Notes: generated by a model not told the origin, from the letters alone. Positions 42,263-51,953 are shown, counted from the stretch's first letter. The stretch: 64,000 bases of DNA from an uncultured Porphyromonadaceae bacterium (GCA_947567425.1 CANOLV010000007.1:1-64000), one strand, 5' to 3'. Program-made: numbers and translations.

Positions 42263-43264
42263 TCAATCTATGTTTGGATTCAGTTTGTGCCAATCGGCGA
42301 TGCGTGGAAGAATGCCAAGTTCAATCACTTCATCGCGGAGTTTGCAAAGATGCTCATAGCTCTTTTCGAGTTCTTTTTCTTCTTCTTTGGTTCCGGTCAT
42401 CGGCTTGTGTACGACTCCATCTTTGGTTATGGTGGTCTCCATGGCCATCATTATATGCTTGAACCTATCGTTGTTGACGTAGGTTCCCACCGGCCAAGTG
42501 AACGGCTTGCCACCCATTGCGGCCGCAATCATCTCGATAGACAGGTATGCCGGGCTTTGGAATGAGGAGCGTCCACGTAGGTCGATTATGTTCTTGCCAC
42601 CCTGGATTACTCTTACTTTCAGTTCTTCCCAATCCTTTTCCGGAAGCTTGTCGGTGCCGATAAGCTCAGACAGCGGAGTGCCGTCAACTGTCGTTGTCGA
42701 TGCAAACACGGCCATCTGCTCGCCGTGTCCGCCGTAAGTTCGCGAGTTTACGATCTTGTCCGGGGAAATCTTGAAGTATTTTGCCAATTCGCTTCTCAGA
42801 CGCGTACTGTCGAGAGCCGCGAGTGTCGACACCTGCGATGGTTTCAGTCCGGAATAAAGCAGTGTGATCAAGCCTGTTATGTCAGCAGGATTGAATATCA
42901 CGACGACATGTTTTACATCAGGGCAATATGCACGTATGTTCTTACCGAGATCCTCTGCTATCTGGGCGTTTCCTTTAAGAAGATCTTCGCGGGTCATGCC
43001 TGCCTTGCGGGCGGCACCTCCCGACGACACAATATATGAAGCTCCTGACAGTGCTTGTTCGATGTCGGATGTAAATGTCAGGTTTGCACCTTCAAATGCG
43101 CAGTGGCGAAGTTCCTCGGCCACACCTTCCAGAGCCGGTGCGTATGGATCGTATAGACAGATGTTAGGTGTCAGATGCATCATCATAGCGGTCTGTGCCA
43201 TATTTGATCCAATCATGCCGGCCGCACCCACGATGGTCAATTTCTCATTGGTTAAAAATTCCAT
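42263..43264 (-). CDS. mdh: Malate dehydrogenase
   Basis: A 333-residue NAD-dependent LDH/MDH-superfamily enzyme of the central (reductive branch TCA) pathway. The Rossmann motif TIVGAAGMIGSNMAQ is at residues ~11-25, the conserved NPADITGL segment at ~123, and the catalytic His in RTYGGHGEQMAVFAS at about 186. Length and divergence fit the Bacteroidota-type MDH. Monocistronic with its own terminator; no consensus promoter box found between 43265 and 43370. Confidence 0.9.
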   Translation of the reverse strand: MEFLTNEKLTIVGAAGMIGSNMAQTAMMMHLTPNICLYDPYAPALEGVAEELRHCAFEGANLTFTSDIEQALSGASYIVSSGGAARKAGMTREDLLKGNAQIAEDLGKNIRAYCPDVKHVVVIFNPADITGLITLLYSGLKPSQVSTLAALDSTRLRSELAKYFKISPDKIVNSRTYGGHGEQMAVFASTTTVDGTPLSELIGTDKLPEKDWEELKVRVIQGGKNIIDLRGRSSFQSPAYLSIEMIAAAMGGKPFTWPVGTYVNNDRFKHIMMAMETTITKDGVVHKPMTGTKEEEKELEKSYEHLCKLRDEVIELGILPRIADWHKLNPNID

Positions 43265-43370
43265 GACATTATGCTTTAGATTATATTATATTTTGGTATC
43301 GCCTATTACAACAATCGGCCACGACAAAAAGTTTGCGCGGCCGACGTCGGTTTGGTCATAGCTGACATTC

Positions 43371-44612
43371 TTAATCGAGGTATCCGTGTGATTTAAGAAT
43401 ATTGTCAATGCTGCTGGATATTTCACGATTATTCCAGTCTGCTCTATTTGCGAATATTACGTAGCTTAGATTCTTGGACGGCCAGGTAGCCTCGATTATT
43501 GAGAATCCTCCATTGGAATTCAAATGATACGTTTTTGTCGGGAATTCCGGATCTTCCCTTATTGCCGTTCCAAGACCGAAACTTACCATCGGGATATTAG
43601 TTGCGATAAACGGACTAATCATCGCCATTAACGAGGAATCGGAAATGATTTTGCCTGAATATAGAGCAGAGATCCACTTCATAAAGTCGGATGCTGAGCC
43701 ACATAACCCACGGTCGGCTTTTGTCAGAAAAAACGGCACTTCTCCATAATCGTATTCTTCCCACTTGCCATCGTCGCTTCGGTATACGGTAAGGTCTGAA
43801 TTTTTGTCGGGGTCTACCGGACGGTAGGCGTGAGCCAGCCCTTTGATCTTAAAGTCGGGTTTGTAGTAGAACATACTTTTCAGGCCGGCGGGCTTGAAGA
43901 TGTTTTCGCTCATCCATGTGTCGAATTCGGTGTCGGTGATACGTTCGATAAGCGGAGCCACCAGAATATATGAGGGGTCATGTCTCTGATAGTGTGATCC
44001 GGGTTCAAATTCCAGTTGCTCCAGATTTTTGAATATTTTCATGTGTTCCTCTTCGCGTCCGAACATACGGTAGTCGTCGCCTATCACGAAAAGGGACTTG
44101 TGGTTGGAAAGATATTTCTTCCATTCTTCATCATTTTTCGGTCTGAGGTCGGGCAGTCCGGAGCTGTGGGTAAGTATATGGCGAATGGTGATTCGGTCGA
44201 AGAAGTCTCCTTTGAATTCTGGGAAGTATTTAGATATTGAGTCGTCAAGATTGAGCTTACCTTCTTCCTGGAGTTTCAGCAATGCCACTGCGGTAAATGC
44301 CTTTGATGTGGAAGAAAGATTGAATATGGTGCTGTCCGTGATCTGACCTCCGTTTTTGAGGTCCATTATGCCGAATGCGTGGTTATAGATGATTTCACCG
44401 TTGTGCATCACGACTCCTATGCCTCCGGGTTCGGCTCCGGGGAATATGCTCATAAGCACGGAATCGATTGATGCCGTTATGTCGCACTTCGGCACGCCGT
44501 GGTCGGTATGGCAAGTGTGGGATGGACGGCAACAGGATAGTCCTATTACCAAGGCTAATATGACTGATAGGTCAAATATTGAATGTATCGACTTTAGTTT
44601 CAAGAAGTGCAT
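43371..44612 (-). CDS. Beta-lactamase-fold (class C serine hydrolase-like) lipoprotein with altered active site
   Basis: A 413-residue lipoprotein (lipobox GLSC, Cys27). It belongs to the beta-lactamase/transpeptidase-like superfamily: GGIGVVMHNGEIIYNHAFG, then the nucleophile motif S101-T-S-K104 in FNLSSTSKAFTAVALLKLQ, and THSSGLPDL. The second motif, YxN, aligns with R210-H211-D212 in PGSHYQRHDPSYILVAP, and the third, HxG, with H363-L364-N365 in TYHLNSNGGFS. Both are therefore non-canonical, suggesting an esterase variant or a non-catalytic binder. The gene is somewhat more AT-rich than its neighbours. Single gene; divergent from rmuC. Confidence 0.8.
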   Translation of the reverse strand: MHFLKLKSIHSIFDLSVILALVIGLSCCRPSHTCHTDHGVPKCDITASIDSVLMSIFPGAEPGGIGVVMHNGEIIYNHAFGIMDLKNGGQITDSTIFNLSSTSKAFTAVALLKLQEEGKLNLDDSISKYFPEFKGDFFDRITIRHILTHSSGLPDLRPKNDEEWKKYLSNHKSLFVIGDDYRMFGREEEHMKIFKNLEQLEFEPGSHYQRHDPSYILVAPLIERITDTEFDTWMSENIFKPAGLKSMFYYKPDFKIKGLAHAYRPVDPDKNSDLTVYRSDDGKWEEYDYGEVPFFLTKADRGLCGSASDFMKWISALYSGKIISDSSLMAMISPFIATNIPMVSFGLGTAIREDPEFPTKTYHLNSNGGFSIIEATWPSKNLSYVIFANRADWNNREISSSIDNILKSHGYLD

Positions 44613-44797
44613 AATATTCTGTTTTTTTCTTGTCGAAGGTAAATTTAAGTCAAAATATTTTTATAAAAATGCTCTTAATCTCTTTTTATAGGCTTTGTGT
44701 TTAAAATGTAAATGTAATGTATAAGTAATGAATTTATGTGACTGAATAAAGAGGGATGTGTCATCATTCCGTATGTAATTCTTTTTAGGCTCCGATA

Positions 44798-44805
44798 TAA
44801 TTTTG
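44798..44805 (+). promoter_or_regulatory. Predicted -7 element of rmuC
   Basis: TAATTTTG at 44798-44805, 32 bases before the start codon; -33 box not evident. Confidence 0.4.
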
Positions 44806-44837
44806 TAATTTTACGGAGAAATGTAAATATTGCTACT

Positions 44838-46268
44838 ATGTATATAATAATGTATGTGCTGTGCGGAATTGTGTTGGGCGTTGTTGTCGGTGTGCTTTAT
44901 TCCAGGGGATCGAATAGTGCTCTTTCCGCAAAGATGTCGATGCTTGCGGCGGACAACGGGCGCCTTGTTTCGGAACTTAACGAGTCGAAAGCGCAGATGA
45001 AGTCGGTAGCCGACGAGTCTGTGGCGTTGCGCACACGTATAGAGGTTCTGAATGCCAATATAAAAGCCGCTGAGATCGCGGCGGAGAAGGCCAAGTCGGA
45101 CTATGACCGGAGTATGGAGAATATTGAGCGACGGTATTCTGAACAGATTGCCACAGAGAAGTCGCACGCCGAACAGCTTCGTGCCGAAAGCGACCGTCAA
45201 TGGTCTCAAAAGATCGATCTTATGCGCGAAGAACTACAGAAGGCCGCTATCAGAGAATTGGCTTCCAAACAAGAGGATCTTCAGGAGACCAACCGTCGTC
45301 AGATGGATGAACTTATGAAGCCGATTAAGGAACAGTTCGCCGAGTTCAAGCGGTCGGTGGATGAGAGCAAGATGCAGAATGAAGTGAGCAAGAAGCAACT
45401 TCAGCAGTCGTTTGAATCGACGATGAAGCTATTTCAGCAGACTCAGGAACAGGCCGTGGCTTCGATTCGCGAACAGACACAGCGTATCGGTGATGATGCG
45501 ACGAATTTGACCAAAGCTCTTAAAGGCGACACGAAAGTGCAGGGCGATTTCGGCGAAATGCTCCTTGAAAAGATGCTTGAAAGCAGCGGACTGCGTAAGG
45601 ATGAGGAATATTTCATTCAGGAATCTACTAAGAATGAGGATGGGCGGAACATGCGTCCTGACGTGGTTGTGCGATTTCCTGAGGGGCGTTCTGTGATTAT
45701 TGACTCAAAGGTGTCGCTTACGGCATACGCGGAGGCCGCACAGGCGGAGACCGATGATCAGCGTGAGCGACTGATGAAGGAGCATGTCAGAAGTGTACGC
45801 CGACACATCGACGAACTCGCGGAAAAGGCCTATGATAATGTGGTCACGGACGCCGTGGGATATGTGCTTATGTACATGCCGATAGAGAGCAGTTATATAG
45901 CGGCCATGAAGAGTCAGCCGGATTTGAGCCAGTATGCCTATAAGAAGCGTATAATAGTGATCTCCCCGAGCAATCTGATGATGGCATTGCAGCTGGCCTA
46001 CAATCTCTGGCAGTATGACCGTCAAGGAAAGAATGTGGAGCAGATAGTCAAGAGCGCTACGGATATGTATGAAAAGATGGCAGGATTTTCCGATACATTC
46101 CTTGACATAGAGGCTCAGATAGCCAGGCTGTCAAAGTCGTTCACATTGGCCAAGGACCGACTGTATGAAGGCCGTGGAAACATCATGCGCAGGATGGAGA
46201 ATCTGAAGTCGCTTGGAGTGACTCCGAAAAAGCAGATAAAGGGGTTGGCCGATGAAGAAGATATATAA
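44838..46268 (+). CDS. rmuC: DNA recombination protein RmuC
   Basis: A 476-residue membrane-anchored protein: N-terminal helix (~3-20), a long coiled coil (~30-200, heptad-rich, many Glu/Lys/Ala/Gln) and the RmuC nuclease-like domain (~215-420) with GDFGEMLLEKMLESSGL, VIIDSKVSLTAYAEA (about 287-301) and MYMPIESSYIAAM. RmuC limits inversions and rearrangements at short inverted repeats in E. coli. Ends in a strong bidirectional terminator. Confidence 0.94.
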   Translation: MYIIMYVLCGIVLGVVVGVLYSRGSNSALSAKMSMLAADNGRLVSELNESKAQMKSVADESVALRTRIEVLNANIKAAEIAAEKAKSDYDRSMENIERRYSEQIATEKSHAEQLRAESDRQWSQKIDLMREELQKAAIRELASKQEDLQETNRRQMDELMKPIKEQFAEFKRSVDESKMQNEVSKKQLQQSFESTMKLFQQTQEQAVASIREQTQRIGDDATNLTKALKGDTKVQGDFGEMLLEKMLESSGLRKDEEYFIQESTKNEDGRNMRPDVVVRFPEGRSVIIDSKVSLTAYAEAAQAETDDQRERLMKEHVRSVRRHIDELAEKAYDNVVTDAVGYVLMYMPIESSYIAAMKSQPDLSQYAYKKRIIVISPSNLMMALQLAYNLWQYDRQGKNVEQIVKSATDMYEKMAGFSDTFLDIEAQIARLSKSFTLAKDRLYEGRGNIMRRMENLKSLGVTPKKQIKGLADEEDI

Positions 46269-46282
46269 GACAGACTATTATA

Positions 46283-46338
46283 AATACACAGGGGGCATTC
46301 CGGCAAGTATATAGGAATGCCCCCTGTGTATTTTTTTT
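46283..46338. terminator. Bidirectional terminator between rmuC and the outer-membrane barrel gene
   Basis: A 19-bp perfect inverted repeat (46283-46301 with 46314-46332) with a 12-base loop, followed on the plus strand by TTTTTTTT. AATA-rich outer ends allow termination in the other direction as well. It separates convergent genes. Confidence 0.92.
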
Positions 46339-46345
46339 GTTATGG

Positions 46346-48121
46346 TCAGAATTTGTAGCCGATGCCAACAAGACCGGTGATGCCGATGTTGGGCACACCG
46401 TAGGTCAATTGCCATTTTTTGCCGAGGAGATTTTCGGCATTTGCCCAGATGGTCAGCTTGTCGTTCAGTCGGTATGACGCGGAAAAGTCGAGCGAATTGA
46501 CATTGCCCAGATCCGTCATGCTGTAGACGTAGCCTTTGAATATTTCAGCCGATTCGGTGCGTACGGTCATAACCGCGCGGTCTGAGCGTATACGATAGCC
46601 GAGTGTGAAGTCGAGAGGCTTGATCGGCGTCACCGTAACGGATGCGCTTAAGTCGCTTTTGGCCCTGTCCTGCCATGCGAGATATCCGCTGTCGTGTTCC
46701 TGGGGTGCGCCTTCATAGCTTACACGCAGACGCATTATGTCGCGGTAATTGTAGTTGAAGGCCACTCCATAATTGATGCTTTTGAACTCCATCGGCGCAT
46801 ACATACCCAATGTGTGGAGGTAGAAGTCGGCAGTGTTGACCGGATAGCCGTTTTCATACAGTATGGGTATATTCGCGTTGTCATAAGAGCCAATGCCCCC
46901 CCATGCTTCGAATGACGCTCCGGAAAACGGACCGATTACGAATCCGAATTCCAATTGGCCTTTCATGCGAGTGGGCAGGTAGTCGATGGACGGATTTATG
47001 TAGTGGTTGCGGTCCATCATCGAACCGAGATTGTTGAGGGTGACATATCCTGCCTGTACCTGTGCGTAAAGAGAGAATTGCTGCGACGGCATCCAGTCGA
47101 GCCGCACGTCGGGTCCGATGTTGACTCCGGAGGTCGCACCCGTCTGGGCGGACAGTTCCACTCCCAGACGCGCCGCATAGTGTTCTCCGCGCGACAGGAA
47201 GTATGGATGTAGGTCGACGACTCCGTATGAGTTGGAAGCCATCGGTACGCCTTTAAATTCATATCTGTCGGTCAATGTCATGCCGATATGTTCGGAGAAA
47301 GATGTCGATGAATATTTTATGTCGGCTCCGATGGATGATTTGTCGCTGAGTCTGTACGACGCTCCGGCATTGATGCTGAATGAATTGTTCTGAAGGGCTT
47401 TAATGTCCCAGCCTGTGTAGGGCTTTGAGAAACCGAAAAATCCGTAGTTTACTCCGGCCGTTATGTCGAGCGAGCCGAATGTCGAATCCCAGTTTACGCC
47501 TATTCCAAATCTGTTTGCCGTCTGAGTGAATGCGTTGTCAATGCCTATGTCGCCGAGTCCGTCATATCCGAACACCGGATACCATAAAGAATTCAGCCCA
47601 TATCCGAGGTTGGCCGAAATGATCCCTATGCCCTCGAATTCATGGTGCAAGTCGGCCCCTACAGTCAGAGTGTGGTCCTTATATGTAGGTTTTATGCCAT
47701 ACAGATTATTCCTGTCATATTGACTTCCGTTGTACTGCATCCAAGCTCCGATTCTGGAAGTGGCGGTGTCGACAAACCTATAACCGGCCGAAGCTCCGAG
47801 TTGGAATGTAGGGAAATATCCTACGTCGATATATCCTCGTTGTGTCGAACGTTCGATGGTTGAGGCATATTGGCTCGGAGGCAGTACGGTGATGCCCGGT
47901 GTCACGGGTGCCATTACAGCCCTGTCCGTCCAGTTCAGTTTTTTTGTCTTGATGCTTTGAAGCATAAGTTGCGGCTGAAGGAAAAGTCTCGATGCCTCAC
48001 GCTCCTGAGGTATGATTTCTTTGTCTACGGTGATTTCCTTTGACAACGGTTCCTGAGCGTTTGCCACGGCCACGAAACATGCTCCAAGAGTGTAAGCCGC
48101 TGCTTGTCGTAATATATTCAT
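46346..48121 (-). CDS. Outer-membrane beta-barrel protein, plugless TonB-receptor-like
   Basis: A 591-residue exported protein: signal peptide residues 1-22 (AVANAQ), a short periplasmic segment (LSKEITVDKEIIPQEREASR), then ~20 amphipathic beta strands rich in Tyr/Gly/Asn and a terminal strand ending GLVGIGYKF (C-terminal Phe, typical of barrels). The last part resembles TonB-dependent receptor barrels (YRLNDKLTIWANAENLLGKKW) but there is no N-terminal plug or TonB box, so it is not a normal receptor. It is 30 bases downstream of a 987-residue TPR protein, and the two are very likely co-transcribed. I believe a similar pair exists in other Bacteroidales; role unknown. Confidence 0.7.
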   Translation of the reverse strand: MNILRQAAAYTLGACFVAVANAQEPLSKEITVDKEIIPQEREASRLFLQPQLMLQSIKTKKLNWTDRAVMAPVTPGITVLPPSQYASTIERSTQRGYIDVGYFPTFQLGASAGYRFVDTATSRIGAWMQYNGSQYDRNNLYGIKPTYKDHTLTVGADLHHEFEGIGIISANLGYGLNSLWYPVFGYDGLGDIGIDNAFTQTANRFGIGVNWDSTFGSLDITAGVNYGFFGFSKPYTGWDIKALQNNSFSINAGASYRLSDKSSIGADIKYSSTSFSEHIGMTLTDRYEFKGVPMASNSYGVVDLHPYFLSRGEHYAARLGVELSAQTGATSGVNIGPDVRLDWMPSQQFSLYAQVQAGYVTLNNLGSMMDRNHYINPSIDYLPTRMKGQLEFGFVIGPFSGASFEAWGGIGSYDNANIPILYENGYPVNTADFYLHTLGMYAPMEFKSINYGVAFNYNYRDIMRLRVSYEGAPQEHDSGYLAWQDRAKSDLSASVTVTPIKPLDFTLGYRIRSDRAVMTVRTESAEIFKGYVYSMTDLGNVNSLDFSASYRLNDKLTIWANAENLLGKKWQLTYGVPNIGITGLVGIGYKF

Positions 48122-48151
48122 GTTGAAATTGAATAGTAGTGTTTGACGTGA

Positions 48152-51115
48152 TTACTTAATACGTTTGTCGATCATCTGGAATATGTCAGCTTCGTCGCCG
48201 GGATAGTTGTCCTTAAGACTCTTCAGATACTCGTTGGCTTCAAAGTCGTTGCCCTGTTTGCGGTAGATGTCGCTCAGCAATATATATCCTCTTGCCAACC
48301 AATACTGGTGCGGTGTATTTGAGTCGATGAGTTTCTCGACCGATTTTTTGGCCTGGGCAGTCTTGCCTGAGTCGAAATAGTGCTGCGACAGATAGTATGC
48401 CGACTTGGCGCCGTAGAGGTCATCGGTGTTTTTAGCCAACTGGCTCCAGCCCTTGACGGCTTCGTCGGTCTTGCCAAGTTTCGACATGCTCTCGGCGCGG
48501 GAATATACTGCTTCGTTCTTCGCGGCGGATGATATCGATGTAGATGAGAGAATCTTGTCGGCCGCGGCCGCGGCTTCTTTATAGTTGCCGAGTTGAAGCG
48601 AAGCTCTCATTATGCCGAGTTGCGCGGCAAGTACATTGCGTGAGGCGGATGCTTTCTGCGACAGGTTCTTGAACGTGTTCACGGCAGTCTTAAGGTCACC
48701 GCGTTTAAGTTCGACATTGCCTTTTATGGCCAATGCATCTTCTGCCGATTCGGAGTCGGGATAACGTTCCACAAGCATTGTGGCGTAGCGCAGCGCATCG
48801 TCGTTGTTTCCGGCCTCATTGGCTTGTATGGCAAGATAGTTGAGTGTCTGCGGTTCATATACACCGTGAGGGAACTCGTCAAGATATCTGACTAACTTGC
48901 GGGTAGAGCCGTTGGTCAGATATTCTTTCTCGGCCGACTGGAAGGTGAGTTTGTCCATCTCCGATACTTCAAGTTTTGGCGCGTTTGGCACAGTGGCTAT
49001 GAATTTAGCATAGTCGTTGAGCCGGCCGTCATCGGCATACAGGCTTTTGAGGTCGTCAGAGGCTATGCGAGCTTCCTCGCTTGTCGGATATGACTTGATT
49101 ACCTTCTTGTAGGTGTCGACGGCTTTGTCTTTGTTGCCCATAGAGAGCAATGTGATGGCCAGTTGCAGGTATCCGTTTCGACCTTGTGCCGTGGCCGGAA
49201 AGCGATTGACAAGCTGACTGTATACTTTTGTCGCTTCACCGGGGTTGCCCATTGCCACGTGGCTTTCCGCCTTTTCGAGCAAGGCCGACGGCATAAGGCC
49301 GGATGTGGGATATTCCGACATCATATCGTCGAGCAGGTCGATCTTGCCGTTGTGGTCGCGGTTAAGTCCGCGCATTATGGCTTTTTGATACAGAGCATAG
49401 TCGCCGGCGGCATGGTTGAGATTGTATGCGGAGTCGTATGCATCGGCGGCTTTGGTGAATTGTGATTCGTAGTAATAGCAGTCGCCGATCCGGTTATATG
49501 TGTCGGCCTTTATCTCTTCGCCGGGGTTGGCTTTAAGGACTTTTTCAAAGTCGGCTCTGGCGGCAGAATAGCGTTTTTCGCCAAAACGGCTGTAGCCTAA
49601 ATTATAATATGCTATCGTGCGGTTGGGAGATGAGGCCGTCGAAGCTTTAAGGTAGTCGTTGAATGCTTTGGAAGCCTGAGGGTATTTCCCTTGACGGTAG
49701 TAGCAGTCGCCGATCCATAGGTCGCATTCATTGGCTATTGATTTATTCTGTTTGGACAGCGCCTTAGCTTCTTTGAAACGCGACAATGCCGCATCTACGC
49801 GGTTTGAGGCCAGATCGCGCGATCCAAGTATGTAAAGCACTCTTTGTTTGGCTGTGAGGATATTGTTTGAGGGTCGTTTTATTCTCTCTATTGATGCCAG
49901 AGCCTGTTCGTAGTTGTTGTCGGTCATATACCCCGTGATGAGGTATTCCTGAACTTCCGGGGCGTAGCGGGAATTGGGATAACGCTTAAGGAATGTCTCA
50001 AACATATTTACCGAGCTTCCAAACGGGGTGCGTCCGCCTTCCATACGCGCCACGGCGTAATTATAAAATGCAGTTTCCTGTACGGAGCGGTCGTAGTCCA
50101 TCCTGGAGGCTTGTTCGAGAGCCATAAGCGCTGAATTCATGTTCCCGAGGCGTAGATTGGCTTGTCCGATATACAGGTATGCCGATTGGCCCATGGGGTC
50201 GTCGCATGCAGTCACGGGAGTCAGCATCCTTATGGCTTCGTCCATGTTGCCGGTCTTGTATTCGCTTACACCGAGTACGTATAAGGCTGACGGTGTCGGA
50301 TCGTCGGTGGCCGAGATGTAACGGCGCAGATAAGGTATGGCCTCTTCTTCCTGGTCAAGATTGTAGAGCGATTCTCCGGCTATGCGTTCCATTTCGGGCT
50401 TGAATGTCGATCCTGACCGGAGGGCCTGCTGTGCCATCGACAGGGCTTTCTGATAGTTGGCTTGTGCGAATTCGATCTGCGTCAGATAGTAGGATACGCT
50501 ATTGCCCGGAGGCGTGGATGTGTCGACTCTTGCAAACAGCTCTTTAGCCTTTGCATAGTCGCCGTCCCTATAATATATGTATGCCTGGTAGTAGCGGGCG
50601 GAGTTGCCGTACTTGTCAGTGGCGGTCAGTGATGCAAATCCACGCAACGCCTTGTCTGTGTCGCCGAGCATCATCTGGCAGAATGCCTTCCTGAATGTGA
50701 GGTCGTCCTGCGAAGCGAGGTTGAGCGACGACGGTTTGATGGCGGAGTATCCCTTAAGGGCACTTGCATAGAGTCCGTCGTAGAAGTCGCAGTCGGCGAG
50801 GGCAAGCAAGGCATCGTGCCTATTGGCGGAAGCCGCGTTGAGCGACAGGTATTTATTTAATTCGGACCGAGCTCCGCTGATATCTCCGGCCTGAAGCAAC
50901 GACAACCCGATATGGTATTGGCTTTGGCGAATCTCATATTCCGAAGCCGGCATTTTCATCAAGTGGTTGAGCTGGTCAAGCGCGCCTTGGAAATTCTCGT
51001 CGCGATACATCTTCGTACCTCTTTCGAAGTATCCGTCAGAAGCCGCCGAATTAATCTGCGCGTTGCCTGCGGCTATGTTGGCCGTGGCGATTGACCACAG
51101 TAAAAATCTCTTCAT
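48152..51115 (-). CDS. Large exported TPR-repeat protein
   Basis: A 987-residue exported protein: signal peptide residues ~1-19 (AAGNAQ) followed by TPR/Sel1-like helical repeats over the whole length, with YbgF/BamD-like spacing, e.g. NRHDALLALADCDFYDGLYA, ADTYNRIGDCYYYESQFTKA and DKAVDTYKKVIKSYPTSEEA. No transmembrane helix beyond the signal; probably periplasmic. Its operon partner is the plugless outer-membrane barrel, suggesting that it scaffolds or assembles that protein or an outer-membrane complex (inference). A TATCTTTG box lies 26 bases upstream. Confidence 0.85.
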   Translation of the reverse strand: MKRFLLWSIATANIAAGNAQINSAASDGYFERGTKMYRDENFQGALDQLNHLMKMPASEYEIRQSQYHIGLSLLQAGDISGARSELNKYLSLNAASANRHDALLALADCDFYDGLYASALKGYSAIKPSSLNLASQDDLTFRKAFCQMMLGDTDKALRGFASLTATDKYGNSARYYQAYIYYRDGDYAKAKELFARVDTSTPPGNSVSYYLTQIEFAQANYQKALSMAQQALRSGSTFKPEMERIAGESLYNLDQEEEAIPYLRRYISATDDPTPSALYVLGVSEYKTGNMDEAIRMLTPVTACDDPMGQSAYLYIGQANLRLGNMNSALMALEQASRMDYDRSVQETAFYNYAVARMEGGRTPFGSSVNMFETFLKRYPNSRYAPEVQEYLITGYMTDNNYEQALASIERIKRPSNNILTAKQRVLYILGSRDLASNRVDAALSRFKEAKALSKQNKSIANECDLWIGDCYYRQGKYPQASKAFNDYLKASTASSPNRTIAYYNLGYSRFGEKRYSAARADFEKVLKANPGEEIKADTYNRIGDCYYYESQFTKAADAYDSAYNLNHAAGDYALYQKAIMRGLNRDHNGKIDLLDDMMSEYPTSGLMPSALLEKAESHVAMGNPGEATKVYSQLVNRFPATAQGRNGYLQLAITLLSMGNKDKAVDTYKKVIKSYPTSEEARIASDDLKSLYADDGRLNDYAKFIATVPNAPKLEVSEMDKLTFQSAEKEYLTNGSTRKLVRYLDEFPHGVYEPQTLNYLAIQANEAGNNDDALRYATMLVERYPDSESAEDALAIKGNVELKRGDLKTAVNTFKNLSQKASASRNVLAAQLGIMRASLQLGNYKEAAAAADKILSSTSISSAAKNEAVYSRAESMSKLGKTDEAVKGWSQLAKNTDDLYGAKSAYYLSQHYFDSGKTAQAKKSVEKLIDSNTPHQYWLARGYILLSDIYRKQGNDFEANEYLKSLKDNYPGDEADIFQMIDKRIK

Positions 51116-51140
51116 CTTTCTACATATATTAAAATATATG

Positions 51141-51148
51141 CAAAGATA
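51141..51148 (-). promoter_or_regulatory. Predicted -7 element of the TPR/barrel operon
   Basis: Minus strand TATCTTTG at 51141-51148, 25 bases before the start codon; the -33 position reads TGCG, a weak match. Confidence 0.5.
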
Positions 51149-51192
51149 GCAGAATTATTGTGTATTTGCGCATTTCCGATGCGTAAACATTA

Positions 51193-51232
51193 CGCGTGCT
51201 TCCCGGATGCTGTTGTTCCCGGGAAGCACGCG
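51193..51232 (-). terminator. Hairpin after the HdeD-like gene
   Basis: Perfect 14-bp inverted repeat (51193-51206 with 51219-51232, 12-base loop), 26 bases past the stop of the HdeD-like gene. No long U-run follows on the minus strand, so termination may be partial. Confidence 0.65.
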
Positions 51233-51258
51233 ATAGAGTATATGGGTCTGTTGGGCCG

Positions 51259-51798
51259 TTATGGATTGAGCTTTTTAGCTTCTGCCGCTGTCAGATAGAT
51301 CAGGAGTCCGTTGACGGCATCGCATACCATGGCTATTCCGGCTACCAGGGTGAAGATGGCTTGAGTCTCTTTGATCGGGGTGCATATAAGCACGATTCCG
51401 GTGATAAGCACGCACACCGGTAGGATGTAAAGCCATCCCGGCAATCCCATGCCACGTCCGCCTACGACCAGAATCCAGATCTGCATCAGACCGAAAAGAA
51501 TCAGCACGGCTCCTAAAAAGTAGACAAATACGCTGACAAACGGAGCGGGCCAGAATATCATTATCAATCCGATCAGGAGAGAGCCGGCCGCTGACGCCGT
51601 GCTGACTGTTCCGACAGAGCTGTTGCCTGAGCCGCCGCGCATGGCACTGATCAAGCCGATGATTCCGGGTATGGCGAACAATACCCCGAGGATAAACACT
51701 GCCCAGCTGAGAAGATTGACGCGGTCATGCATGCATATCAGCACGATGCCGCCGGCCAGGATGAATAAGTTGGTCCAAAAACTTGATTTTCCATTCAT
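51259..51798 (-). CDS. HdeD/DUF308-like membrane protein
   Basis: A 179-residue polytopic membrane protein with about six helices in three hairpins: LFILAGGIVLICMHDRVNLL, WAVFILGVLFAIPGIIGLIS, LLIGLIMIFWPAPFVSVFVY, and so on. The repeated hydrophobic hairpins and size are those of the HdeD/DUF308 family, linked to acid resistance in E. coli; in Bacteroidota its role is unknown. Single gene ending at the hairpin 51193-51232. Confidence 0.75.
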   Translation of the reverse strand: MNGKSSFWTNLFILAGGIVLICMHDRVNLLSWAVFILGVLFAIPGIIGLISAMRGGSGNSSVGTVSTASAAGSLLIGLIMIFWPAPFVSVFVYFLGAVLILFGLMQIWILVVGGRGMGLPGWLYILPVCVLITGIVLICTPIKETQAIFTLVAGIAMVCDAVNGLLIYLTAAEAKKLNP

Positions 51799-51945
51799 AG
51801 TGAATAATTTTTAATTACTATTAAAACGCTGTCGCGCGAATTATGTTTGCAGCCGAGGCTCCTCATTGTTAAGGTAATTATGGTAGACCGCGATTGAAAT
51901 CATGCGGGATAGTGGCCGGATAGCGGTCATTTGAAATTTATTTAT

Positions 51946-51953
51946 TAATTTTG
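51946..51953 (+). promoter_or_regulatory. Possible -7 element of manA
   Basis: TAATTTTG at 51946-51953, 38 bases before the ATG at 51992. A TTTG at 51930-51933 is only 12 bp upstream, too close to be the normal -33 box. Confidence 0.35.
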
